64,000 bases of DNA from Thiocapsa rosea (GTDB taxonomy: Bacteria; Pseudomonadota; Gammaproteobacteria; Chromatiales; Chromatiaceae). Made by a program: the position numbers and the translations under genes. Under the pieces are notes generated by a model that saw only the letters and a list, made by a program, of their open reading frames with translations, ran no database searches and was not told where the DNA came from. Positions within the stretch are counted from its first letter, which is position 1; each line of letters begins with the position of its first letter. Below, in pieces: positions 9,731-18,495 of the stretch. Location: assembly GCF_003634315.1 (NCBI RefSeq), contig NZ_RBXL01000001.1:3080501-3144500 (forward strand). Reading direction: 5' to 3'.

Positions 9731-10828
9731 ATGAACGGCGAGCGGATCGATCGCGTCGTCCCGACGCGCTACTGGCATGCCTTGGATGACGATCGCGTCC
9801 AATGCGACCTCTGTCCGCGGTTGTGCCGCATCAAGGAAGAACAGCGCGGCATGTGCTTCGTGCGGGCCTGCCACGGTGGGGAGATCGTCCTGACGACCTA
9901 CGGACGATCATCCGGTTTCTGCATCGATCCGATCGAGAAGAAGCCGCTGAACCACTTTCTCCCCGGCACACCGGTGCTCTCGTTCGGGACCGCCGGTTGC
10001 AATTTGACCTGCAAGTTCTGCCAGAACTGGGACATGAGCAAGTCACGCGAGATGGATACGCTCGCCGATGCGGCCGAGCCGGAGACCATCGCACAGGCGG
10101 CTGAGTCGCTCGGCTGTCGCAGTGTCGCCTACACCTATAACGACCCGGTGATCTTCCACGAATACGCCATCGACGTGGCCAAGGCGTGTCGCGAGCGCGG
10201 GATCAAGTCGGTCGCCGTGACCGCCGGCTACATCTGTCCGGAGCCTCGGGTCGAATTCTTCCGGTGGATGGATGCCGCCAACGTCGACCTCAAAGGCTTC
10301 ACGGAGGACTTTTATCACAAGCTCTGCAGCGGTCACCTGCAGCCGGTTTTGGAGACGCTGGAATACCTGGTGCGCGAGACCAAGGTTTGGGTCGAGCTGA
10401 CGACCCTGCTGATCCCCGGGGAGAACGACTCGGATGCCGAGTTGCAATCCATGACCCAATGGGTGGTCGAGCATCTCGGGCCGCATGTCCCGATGCATTT
10501 CACCGCCTTCCATCCCGACTACAAGATGCTCGACTATCCGCGGACCCCGCTTGCCACCCTCACGCGCGCACGCGCCATCGCGCTCGAGAACGGCGTCCGT
10601 TATGCCTACACCGGCAACGTTCATGACGAGGACGGCGAGAGCACCTACTGTCACGCCTGCGGACAGAAGCTCATCGGCCGCAACTGGTATCGGCTGTCGG
10701 ATTGGAATCTGACCGCGGACGGTCGCTGCAACGGTTGCGGGACGGTCTGTGCCGGCGTCTTCGAGCCGACACCGGGCCGCTGGGGCGATCGGCGCCAGCC
10801 GGTTCGTCTGCGCGATTTCGCCGCCTGA
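9731..10828 (+). CDS. amrS: AmmeMemoRadiSam system radical SAM enzyme
   Basis: This 365-residue radical SAM protein belongs to the PflE-related AmrS family. The cluster motif is CNLTCKFCQNW (CX3CX2C). An N-terminal CDLCPRLCRIKEEQRGMC segment and a C-terminal pair CHACGQ...CNGCG can bind further metal, probably a zinc ribbon. AGGAGG lies 5 bp before the ATG. It is divergently transcribed from amrB/amrA, completing the three-part system. The natural substrate is not known. Family knowledge says only that the three proteins co-occur. Confidence 0.93.
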   Translation: MNGERIDRVVPTRYWHALDDDRVQCDLCPRLCRIKEEQRGMCFVRACHGGEIVLTTYGRSSGFCIDPIEKKPLNHFLPGTPVLSFGTAGCNLTCKFCQNWDMSKSREMDTLADAAEPETIAQAAESLGCRSVAYTYNDPVIFHEYAIDVAKACRERGIKSVAVTAGYICPEPRVEFFRWMDAANVDLKGFTEDFYHKLCSGHLQPVLETLEYLVRETKVWVELTTLLIPGENDSDAELQSMTQWVVEHLGPHVPMHFTAFHPDYKMLDYPRTPLATLTRARAIALENGVRYAYTGNVHDEDGESTYCHACGQKLIGRNWYRLSDWNLTADGRCNGCGTVCAGVFEPTPGRWGDRRQPVRLRDFAA

Positions 10829-10938
10829 GCGGTGACCGGACCGGGACAGTCGAGCGGACGGATGGAGCGCATGTCGCATCGATACGAGGGTGCCGGATCG
10901 GCAGGCGAGTGGATCGCTTTGCCGATCATCAGGTTACG

Positions 10939-12144
10939 ATGATCAGGATCACTGGATTCATCCATCGCGAAGCACTGCATGAGCTGATCGGACGCTGGAT
11001 GCTCGATCGACTCGAGCCGTCGGATCCGACGGCGCTGTTGGAATTGGTCCATTTCAACTCCGTCTATGTCGCCCGTTACCTTCCGCTGCTTGCCGAGGGT
11101 CTGCTGCAGGGCGTGCACGGCGGCCGAATCACGCGCCGGACCTGCTTGACCAAGGGTGACATCAAGGACCAGCTCGTCGCCTACCTGCCGAGCACCTCCG
11201 AGCGGTCAAGCGTGTTGGTTGCCGACTATCGCGCCGACCGCGGACGTTTCTATCGCGAGACCCCGTTTCAGGGCACGCTCTATTTCAGCGAATCAGATGG
11301 ACAACGCCGCTATGTCGGCTCGAGCCGAATCAAACGCATTCGGCGACTCGCCGAGAAGTCCGCGAGGAAGGTTGTCGATTGGCTCTATGCCGAGATCCTG
11401 CGTCAGGCGCGATCGGATCAGCGGCTCTTGGAATTCGGCCCGGCGTTCTGCGACCTCGCCGGAGCGGCCCAACCCGCTCTCGCCCGCGACCTGGACCGCC
11501 TCGAAGCACACGGGCGCGCCCTTTTGCATCGTCTGCGCGCAATGCCGGCGCCGGGATGGCCCCATGACATCCAGATCAACGACGTCGCCGGGATCAAGGT
11601 CATCATCGCGCCGGACGCGCAGGACCGTCCGGTCGAGGTCCTCCGGGCTCTGGGGTGTCGACTGGTGGAGCGGGAGGTCCACCGAGGCGACTACAGTGCG
11701 GTGAATCTGCTCGTCGACTATGACCCGGACAAGGACTGGATCTTGGCGCAGGGGCTCCCCGAGAAGATCGTGCGGGTCTTTCGGGCCCATGGCATCTCGC
11801 CGTGCGAAACCCGCCGCCGTTTCGAGAGCTTCGTGCGCCGCGGCGAGCCGGGCGTGCGTGTGGAGATCATCTGCTCCGGCGCCGAGGAGACCCTGGAGAG
11901 CGAGATCGGCCGCTGCATGCACGAGGATCGCATCATCCGCCAGCGCCTCGGGTGTGCTTACCGAGGACACCTGTCGCAGAACCTTGAGTTCCTGCTCGAG
12001 TACCTCTTCGCGCTACCCTCGGCACCCGAGGCTCGACTCGAACGATTGCCCGTGCGACTCTGGGAGCGATATCTCCCGGACTACTTCGACGAGGTGAAGC
12101 GTGCGCTGTTTCGCGTGCCGTCCGTGGAGCTGAATCCGGAGTAA
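10939..12144 (+). CDS. Conserved protein of unknown function with a possible RelA/SpoT-like segment
   Basis: I do not recognise this 401-residue protein. The frame is open from 10702, but the amrS 3' end occupies that region and the ATG at 10939 (preceded by CAGG) gives a sensible start. It is soluble and rich in charged residues. The segment INDVAGIKVIIAP...EREVHRGDYSAVNLLVDY (about residues 212-265) vaguely resembles the DxxGxR...YxxxN pattern of RelA/SpoT nucleotidyltransferase domains. This is a weak lead from eye only. The gene lies downstream of amrS on the same strand and is followed 20 bp later by repeat copy B. Confidence 0.6.
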   Translation: MIRITGFIHREALHELIGRWMLDRLEPSDPTALLELVHFNSVYVARYLPLLAEGLLQGVHGGRITRRTCLTKGDIKDQLVAYLPSTSERSSVLVADYRADRGRFYRETPFQGTLYFSESDGQRRYVGSSRIKRIRRLAEKSARKVVDWLYAEILRQARSDQRLLEFGPAFCDLAGAAQPALARDLDRLEAHGRALLHRLRAMPAPGWPHDIQINDVAGIKVIIAPDAQDRPVEVLRALGCRLVEREVHRGDYSAVNLLVDYDPDKDWILAQGLPEKIVRVFRAHGISPCETRRRFESFVRRGEPGVRVEIICSGAEETLESEIGRCMHEDRIIRQRLGCAYRGHLSQNLEFLLEYLFALPSAPEARLERLPVRLWERYLPDYFDEVKRALFRVPSVELNPE

Positions 12145-12164
12145 CCCCGTCGATAACCGAGGAT

Positions 12165-12357
12165 CTAAACCGCGTCTAGAGCAAGATGCTCATTTTCGAG
12201 TCAGTTCGACCTTTGGCGCATCCATAGCCCTTAGCGGGGGCGCGGTTTAAAACTTTTATATTTTAATATCTTAAACCGCGCTGACTCCAACGGTCGTCAA
12301 GTCTGCCGGGGTCGATCCCATCCATAAACAGCGCATACCGCGCCGGGCGCGGTTTAA
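12165..12357 (+). repeat. Bipartite palindromic element, copy B (full)
   Basis: The left module starts CTAAACCGCGTC at 12165 and closes with CGCGGTTTAAAA near 12252. The right module runs from about 12280 (TTAAACCGCGCTGAC) to CGCGGTTTAAG at 12357. The last bases continue directly into AAGGAGG, the ribosome-binding site of the following oxidoreductase gene, so the element forms most of that gene's leader. Confidence 0.85.
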
Positions 12358-12367
12358 GGAGGCGAGC

Positions 12368-13732
12368 ATGCCAGCCAAAGCGTTCGACGTCGTCATCATC
12401 GGGGCTGGGCCCGCCGGTCTGTTCGCGGCCATGCGGCTCGCGGGCAAGATGAAGGTTCTGGTCATCGACCGCCGCCCGCGCCCGGGCGGAGCCGGCGGCT
12501 ACACGGACGGCAAGCTCAACCTCTCGCCGCATATCGGGCTGGATCTCGCTGAGCTCGGCCTGTCGGAGGAGGAGGCAACGCGTCGGATCGAGGAGGTGGA
12601 TCGGATCTTTCTCCACCACGGCGCGGACCCGACACTGCACGGTCTGGACGAGGGGCGCATTCAATGGTGGCTCGACCGCGTCTCCTGGGTCCGCCGGCCG
12701 GCATCGAAGGATCGCTGGGATATCGAGCTGGTCCCGGTCGTGCAGCGTCACATGGGGACCGACTTCGCGCATCGGGTCACCAAGGCAATGGCCGACACGG
12801 TCGAGCAACGCGGCGGGATCTTGATGCTGGGCACCGCGGTGACCGAGATCCGCCGCGAGACCGACGGCGGCTTCCTGATCGAAACCGCCGCAGGCGACTT
12901 CCGCGCGCCCAATCTGATCTGCTCGCCGGGGCGCGAAGGCGCCTACTGGTTTCGCGAGAAGGCGCGTGCACTCGGGGTGCGCACCGGCCACGGCGTGATC
13001 GACATCGGCTGCCGAGTCGAGATCGCCTCTGCGGTCTACGAGGAGATCACCGATGTCCTCTATGACCCCAAGTTCATCTTCTGTACCCCGACGCATCAGG
13101 ATCGCACGCGGACCTTCTGCACCAATCCGGGCGGCCATGTCCGAATCGAGGAGCATGGCGATTTCCGACTCGTCAACGGCGATGCTCTGAAGGCATCCAA
13201 GACGTCGAACACCAACTTCGCGATCCTGAACACCGTCGGCATGACCGAGCCACTGCAGGACACCACCGAGATGGGACAGCAGGTCGCGCGCTTCGCCAAC
13301 TTCTGGGGCGGCGGAAACAGTCTCGTCGTCCAGCGCTGGGGCGATCTCATGGCCGGTCGTCGCTCAAAGGCGCAGAGCTTCTTCTCCGCCGATCTGGGCT
13401 TCGACAAGTTGATGCCGACCCTGCCGCCCGGCCCCGGCGTGACGCCGGGCGACATCTCCTTCGCCTATCCCGGCCGGATCGTGCGCAATCTACAGGAGAG
13501 CATCGAGCTGCTCGCCCGCGTCATCCCGGGCGTTGCCCATCCATCGACCACTATCTATGTCCCCGAAATCAAGTTCTACGATGTCCGCTACCCGACCAGC
13601 CGCGAGCTGGAGACGGATGTGCCCGGACTCTTCGTCGCGGGCGACGGTGCCGGCAAGTCGCGCGGCATCGTGGGCGCGGCGGTCAACGGGATGATGGCGG
13701 CGGAGGGGGTTCTGCGACGGGTCGGAATCTGA
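12368..13732 (+). CDS. NAD(P)/FAD-dependent oxidoreductase
   Basis: This 454-residue flavoprotein has the N-terminal Rossmann motif VVIIGAGPAGLFAA (GxGxxG at 12-17), followed by a second-strand acidic VLVIDRR. It closes with the typical FAD-binding tail GLFVAGDGAGKSRGIVGAAVNG. It resembles the uncharacterised FAD-dependent dehydrogenases of COG2509, with no clear substrate. AAGGAGG lies 5 bp before the ATG and overlaps the end of repeat copy B. It is probably a single-gene unit, since the next gene belongs to an unrelated restriction locus. Confidence 0.82.
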   Translation: MPAKAFDVVIIGAGPAGLFAAMRLAGKMKVLVIDRRPRPGGAGGYTDGKLNLSPHIGLDLAELGLSEEEATRRIEEVDRIFLHHGADPTLHGLDEGRIQWWLDRVSWVRRPASKDRWDIELVPVVQRHMGTDFAHRVTKAMADTVEQRGGILMLGTAVTEIRRETDGGFLIETAAGDFRAPNLICSPGREGAYWFREKARALGVRTGHGVIDIGCRVEIASAVYEEITDVLYDPKFIFCTPTHQDRTRTFCTNPGGHVRIEEHGDFRLVNGDALKASKTSNTNFAILNTVGMTEPLQDTTEMGQQVARFANFWGGGNSLVVQRWGDLMAGRRSKAQSFFSADLGFDKLMPTLPPGPGVTPGDISFAYPGRIVRNLQESIELLARVIPGVAHPSTTIYVPEIKFYDVRYPTSRELETDVPGLFVAGDGAGKSRGIVGAAVNGMMAAEGVLRRVGI

Positions 13733-13886
13733 ACCGCAACGTTTGTCATCGCCCCCGCAATGCTCTAGCCTCCCCCGAGACAGCGGCCACCGCGCCACGC
13801 CATACAGCGTGTCTGACCCGTCTGATGCCGAAGCGGCAGCGCGCGGGGCGACGCAGGACTTCAGCACCCATCGTCAGGAGACATAC

Positions 13887-16800
13887 ATGGGGCACCCGTT
13901 CTTCGACCGACCGATTCTCAACTCGCCCTACGCCTATCCAGCGCGCCACTGGGAGCTGGACGAGACAGGTCAGCCGACACACCGGATCCTTGAAGCCCGG
14001 CGTCGCGCCGAGTTCATTACGCCCATCCCCAAGCCGAAGAAGCAGAAGGGCGCCCCCAAGCAGGCCGAACTTGCGTTTGAGGAAGGCAAGGGTCTCAGTA
14101 CCGAGGCTCAGCGCTACGATCACACCGCCGTCATCAACGCGGTCCGCCAAGAGGTCGACCGCTGGCGGATGGATCCCGACCCCAACCACTGGCGCGTCAC
14201 CCCCGAGACCGCTCGCCTGCTGCAGCACTGGCGCCACCATCCCTTCAGCAGTCTTCGTCCCTTCTTCTGTCAGATCGAAGCCGTCGAAACGGCCATCTGG
14301 CTGACCGAGGTTGCGCCCCAATTCGGCAAGGCGGGCAAGCGATTCCTAACCCACTTGGCGGACGCCAACCACGACGCCAACCCCGAGCTGATGCGGCTCG
14401 CCCTCAAGCTCGCGACCGGCGCCGGCAAGACCACGGTCATGGCCATGTTGATTGCGTGGCAGACCATCAATGCCGTCCGCCGTCCGGACAGCAAGCGCTT
14501 CAGCCGTGGCTTTCTCATCGTCGCGCCCGGTCTGACCATCAAGGACCGCCTGCGCGTCCTTCAACCCAACGACCCGGACAGCTACTACGCCAGTCGCGAG
14601 CTGGTGCCCACGGACCTCCTCGACGAGGTCAACCGCGCCAAGATCGTCATCACCAACTACCACGCCTTCAAGCGGCGCGAGCGTGTCGAGCTGTCCAAGG
14701 GCGGACGTCTTTTGCTGCAAGGCCGCGGCGGCGAGGCACTGAACACGCTGGAGACCGAAGGCCAGATGCTCCAGCGCGTCATGCCGGACCTGATGGGACT
14801 GAAGAACATCCTCGCCATCAACGACGAGGCCCACCACTGCTACCGCGAAAAATCGAACGCATCCAAGGGGGGCGCCCCCGAAGGCGAGCTGAAGGGCGAC
14901 GACAAGAAGGAGGCCGAGAAGAACAACGAGGCCGCCCGGCTCTGGATCTCCGGACTGGAGGCCGTCAATCGCACGCTCGGGCTGGCGCGTGTCCTCGACC
15001 TCTCCGCCACACCCTTCTTTCTGCGCGGCTCGGGCTATGCCGAAGGCACGCTCTTCCCCTGGACCATGAGCGACTTCTCGCTGATGGATGCCATCGAGTG
15101 CGGCATCGTCAAGCTCCCGCGCGTGCCGATTGCGGACAACATCCCCGGCGGCGAGATGCCCATGTTCCGCAACCTCTGGGAGCACATCCGCGCCAAGATG
15201 CCCAAGAAGGGACGCGGCAAGGCGGCCTCGCTGAATCCGCTCGACCTTCCGCCGCAGTTGCAGACCGCCTTGGAGGCGCTCTACGGCCACTACGAAAAGA
15301 CCTTTGATCTCTGGACGGCGGCAGGGGTCACGGTTCCGCCCTGCTTCATCGTGGTCTGCAACAACACCGCCACGTCCAAGCTGGTCTATGACTACATCTC
15401 CGGATTTCAGCGCGAGCAACAGGACGGCAGCACCAAGCCGGAGCCCGGCCGCCTGGCCCTGTTCCGCAATCACGACGAGCACGGCAACCCGCTACCGCGC
15501 CCCCGAACCATTTTGATCGACAGCGAGCAACTGGAATCGGGCGAGGCGCTGGATGCCAACTTCCGCGCCATCGCATCGGACGAGATCGAGCGCTTCCGCC
15601 GCGAGATCATCGAGCGCACCGGTGACGCCCGTCAGGCCGAGAACCTGACCGACCAGGACCTCTTGCGCGAGGTCATGAACACCGTCGGCAAGCCCGGCCG
15701 ACTCGGGGCCGAGATTCGCTGCGTCGTCTCCGTCTCCATGCTCACCGAAGGCTGGGACGTCAGCACCGTCACGCACGTCCTCGGGGTGCGCGCCTTCGGC
15801 ACTCAGCTTCTGTGCGAGCAGGTCATCGGCCGGGCGCTGCGCCGCCAGTCCTACGATCTCAACGAAGACGGGCTTTTCAACGTCGAGTATGCCGACGTGC
15901 TCGGCATCCCCTTCGATTTCAACGCCACCCCCACGGTCGCCCCGCCGCAGCCGCCGCGCGAGACCATCCAGGTCAAGGCGATACGGCCCGAGCGCGACGC
16001 CCTGGAGATCCGTTTCCCCCGAGTCGCCGGCTATCGCACCGAGCTGCCGCAGGACCGCCTGACCGCCGAGTTCGATGCCGACTCCATCCTGGTCATCTCC
16101 CCCGAGCTGGTCGGCGCCGCCGAGACCCGCAATTCCGGCATCATCGGCGCGACCGTGGATCTCAACCTGGTCCATACGGGCGACGTGCGCCAATCCCAGG
16201 TCCTTTACGAGCTGACCTCCCATCTCTTGCTGAGTCGCTTCCGCGACGCCGACGGCGAGCCGCAACTCCATCTGTTCGGCCAGCTCAAGCGCATCGCGCG
16301 CCAATGGCTCGACGGCTACCTGCAATGCAAGGGCGGCACCTATCCGGCTCAGCTCAAATACAAGACCCTCGCGGACATGGCCTGCGAGCGCATCACCGCC
16401 GGCATCACCCGCGCCCAGATCGGCGAGCGGCCCATCATGGCCCTGCTCGACCCCTACAACCCGGTCGGCTCCACCACGCATGTCAACTTCAACACCTCCA
16501 AGACCGAGCGATGGGAGACCGACGCGCGCCGCTGTCACCTCAACTGGGTGATCCTCGACAGCGACTGGGAGGCCGAATTCTGCCGTGTCGCCGAGGCCCA
16601 TCCGCGGGTCAGGGCTTATGTCAAAAACCACAACCTGGGATTCGAGGTCCCCTACCGGTACGGCTCCGAGATGCGCCGCTACCGACCCGACTTCATCGTG
16701 CAGCTCGACGACGGCCACGGCGAGGAGGATCTGCTGAACCTCACGGTCGAGATCAAGGGCTATCGCGGCGAGGATGCCAAGGAGAAGAAGACCACCATGG

Positions 16801-16967
16801 ATGTCTACTGGGTGCCCGGCGTGAACAACCTCGGCACGCACGGCCGCTGGGCCTTCGCCGAATTCGCCGATGTCTACCAGATCGAGGCCGACTTCAAGGC
16901 CAAGGTCGAGAGCGCGTTCAACAGCATGATTAAACGCGTCGTCGGCGGGCTAGAAACACCGACATGA
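13887..16967 (+). CDS. Type III-like restriction enzyme, Res subunit (helicase-nuclease)
   Basis: This 1026-residue protein starts at the ATG at 13887, preceded by AGGAG with 6 bp spacing; the upstream open frame is not needed. Walker A is in LKLATGAGKTTVMAM and the DEAH box is in ILAINDEAHHCY. A helicase motif VI region (EQVIGRALRR) follows. Near the C-terminus, RRYRPDFIV then LTVEIKGYR gives the PD...ExK of an endonuclease domain. It resembles the BPTD_3080-type restriction enzymes. Such enzymes need the Mod subunit for specificity and usually for activity. Mod is truncated here, so this intact-looking nuclease may be unable to act. Confidence 0.88.
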   Translation: MGHPFFDRPILNSPYAYPARHWELDETGQPTHRILEARRRAEFITPIPKPKKQKGAPKQAELAFEEGKGLSTEAQRYDHTAVINAVRQEVDRWRMDPDPNHWRVTPETARLLQHWRHHPFSSLRPFFCQIEAVETAIWLTEVAPQFGKAGKRFLTHLADANHDANPELMRLALKLATGAGKTTVMAMLIAWQTINAVRRPDSKRFSRGFLIVAPGLTIKDRLRVLQPNDPDSYYASRELVPTDLLDEVNRAKIVITNYHAFKRRERVELSKGGRLLLQGRGGEALNTLETEGQMLQRVMPDLMGLKNILAINDEAHHCYREKSNASKGGAPEGELKGDDKKEAEKNNEAARLWISGLEAVNRTLGLARVLDLSATPFFLRGSGYAEGTLFPWTMSDFSLMDAIECGIVKLPRVPIADNIPGGEMPMFRNLWEHIRAKMPKKGRGKAASLNPLDLPPQLQTALEALYGHYEKTFDLWTAAGVTVPPCFIVVCNNTATSKLVYDYISGFQREQQDGSTKPEPGRLALFRNHDEHGNPLPRPRTILIDSEQLESGEALDANFRAIASDEIERFRREIIERTGDARQAENLTDQDLLREVMNTVGKPGRLGAEIRCVVSVSMLTEGWDVSTVTHVLGVRAFGTQLLCEQVIGRALRRQSYDLNEDGLFNVEYADVLGIPFDFNATPTVAPPQPPRETIQVKAIRPERDALEIRFPRVAGYRTELPQDRLTAEFDADSILVISPELVGAAETRNSGIIGATVDLNLVHTGDVRQSQVLYELTSHLLLSRFRDADGEPQLHLFGQLKRIARQWLDGYLQCKGGTYPAQLKYKTLADMACERITAGITRAQIGERPIMALLDPYNPVGSTTHVNFNTSKTERWETDARRCHLNWVILDSDWEAEFCRVAEAHPRVRAYVKNHNLGFEVPYRYGSEMRRYRPDFIVQLDDGHGEEDLLNLTVEIKGYRGEDAKEKKTTMDVYWVPGVNNLGTHGRWAFAEFADVYQIEADFKAKVESAFNSMIKRVVGGLETPT

Positions 16968-16986
16968 CAGGGGAGACAAGACCGCG

Positions 16987-17184
16987 ATGCGTACAACCGT
17001 GACCCTGGATGACAACTTGCTCGAAGAAGCACAACGGCTGACCGGTTTGACCCGACGGAAGGATCTCATCCAAGAAGGCTTGAAGGCTCTGATTGCGCGT
17101 GAGAGCGCCCGTCGTCTCGCACGTTTAGGGGGCAGCGAGCCGCAGGTCGAACCGATCCAGCGCCATCGCTTCGACCCTCAATGA
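16987..17184 (+). CDS. VapB-type antitoxin
   Basis: This 65-residue protein begins MRTTVTLDDNLLEEAQRLTG and continues with a ribbon-helix-helix pattern (DLIQEGLKALIARESARRLARLGG), as in DUF2191 VapB antitoxins. Its role would be to neutralise a PIN-domain toxin and repress the operon. The stop overlaps the ATG of the vapC remnant (ATGA), the usual vapBC coupling. It sits between res and mod, which suggests an addiction module carried with the restriction locus. Confidence 0.85.
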   Translation: MRTTVTLDDNLLEEAQRLTGLTRRKDLIQEGLKALIARESARRLARLGGSEPQVEPIQRHRFDPQ

Positions 17185-17318
17185 TCCTGGTCGATACCTC
17201 CGTCTTTCTGCTTGCCGCGACGGCCTTGGCGCATTCCACACGGATCTGGACGCGGGACAAGCGGCTCGCGAACCTCGCAACGACTCTCAACCTGCATTTT
17301 GTCCCGGAAATCCACTGA
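17181..17318 (+). pseudogene. vapC toxin remnant with internal deletion
   Basis: A 45-residue frame starts at the vapB stop overlap. It opens with MILVDTSVFLL, the first strand of a PIN toxin with the first catalytic Asp, and passes straight into a VapC C-terminal pattern, ALAHSTRIWTRDKRLANLA, whose last Asp is the fourth metal ligand. VapC toxins are about 130 residues. The middle part with the other acidic residues is missing without a frameshift, so the product should be inactive. The stop is followed by one base and then the mod ATG. Confidence 0.82.
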
Positions 17319-17319
17319 C

Positions 17320-18495
17320 ATGGCCCGCAAACCAGCCCCGCCAATGGTCGTCGAGACCCTCACTCACGACGAGGCCACCCGAAAAAACATCCCGACAGCC
17401 GAATACCAGTCGATGATGCGCAAGGACGAGCAGGCCCCGGTCCGGGTGACCTACGCGCGCGGTCCCGCCGAGCAGCCCGATGCGCTCGCCGACGAGAAGG
17501 CGCAGCGCAACCGCGACCTCGACCCACAGCTCATCTGGCGCGGCAAAGATCAACAGGATTGGAGCGACCTCGTCGTCCATGCGCCGCCGCTCTATATCCA
17601 AGAGAAGGTCCATCCCAAGGCGTTGATCGATGATCTCTTGCGCCGGACCAAGGAAGGCCAGCACGACGCCGGCATGGGCACCGCCGACCTCTTCGCCGAC
17701 TTCAACGGCATCCCCAAGGACGCCGACAAGACCGAGTTTTATCGACACGACCAGAACTGGTCGAACCGCATGATCCTGGGCGACTCGCTTCAGGTCATGG
17801 CCAGCCTCGCCGAGCGCGAGGGTCTACGCGGAAAGGTCCAGTGCATCTACATCGACCCGCCCTACGGCATCAAATTCAACAGCAACTTCCAATGGAGCAC
17901 CACCACCAGCCGCGATGTGAAGGACGGCAATGTCGCACACATCACCCGCGAGCCGGAGCAGGTCAAGGCGTTTCGGGATACGTGGCGGGATGGCATTCAT
18001 TCCTATCTGACTTATTTGCGTGATCGGTTGACTGTTGCGCGTGATCTATTGAGCGCTTCAGGCTCGGTCTTTGTGCAGATTGGGGATGAGAATGTGCATC
18101 GGGTCCGGGCACTTATGGATGAGGTCTTCGGCGATACCAACTTCATCGCGCAGATATCCTTTGTCACAACTGGCGGCCAAAGCAGCAACTATCTTTCGTC
18201 GGTATGTGACATTCTGCTGTGGTATGCAAAGGACGCAGATGCTGCGAAGTATCGTCAATTATATCTCCGTCGCACTCCTGGCGAGGCTGGTGCAACGCAG
18301 TTCAAGCATATTTTTAATTGCGAGACGAGTGGGCTGCGGTCGGCAGAGGCTGACGAGATGAGGCCAGAGACTCCGCATCCTCAGTTATGCAAACACGAGC
18401 AATTGTCATCGATGGGCGCGTCACCTGAGGTGAAAACGATGGCTCTCCCGGAATTCAGGGAAAGCGCTAAAATATTTAAAAACATGACGTTGTAG
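17320..18495 (+). pseudogene. Type III-like DNA methyltransferase (Mod), truncated by IS insertion
   Basis: The protein starts MARKPAPPMVVETL and keeps its native frame for about 373 codons up to the ISL3 end at 18441, then reads 18 IS-encoded residues to a stop. The catalytic motif DPPYGIKFN is at 179-182 and after. Proteins of this family are much longer (roughly 900 residues or more). The C-terminal half, with the target recognition region and the SAM-binding FxGxG expected in this class, is absent. The downstream half is not found beyond the IS. The product is therefore very probably non-functional. It begins immediately after the vapC remnant, in one operon with res. Confidence 0.85.

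Noticed and set aside
13743-13886. Longer N-terminus for Res
   Set aside because: An AGGAG site 6 bp before the ATG at 13887 and the low-complexity nature of the extra residues favour the shorter form.
15492-16841. 449-residue minus-strand open frame opposite res
   Set aside because: Shadow of the Res gene, whose helicase and nuclease motifs are clear on the plus strand.
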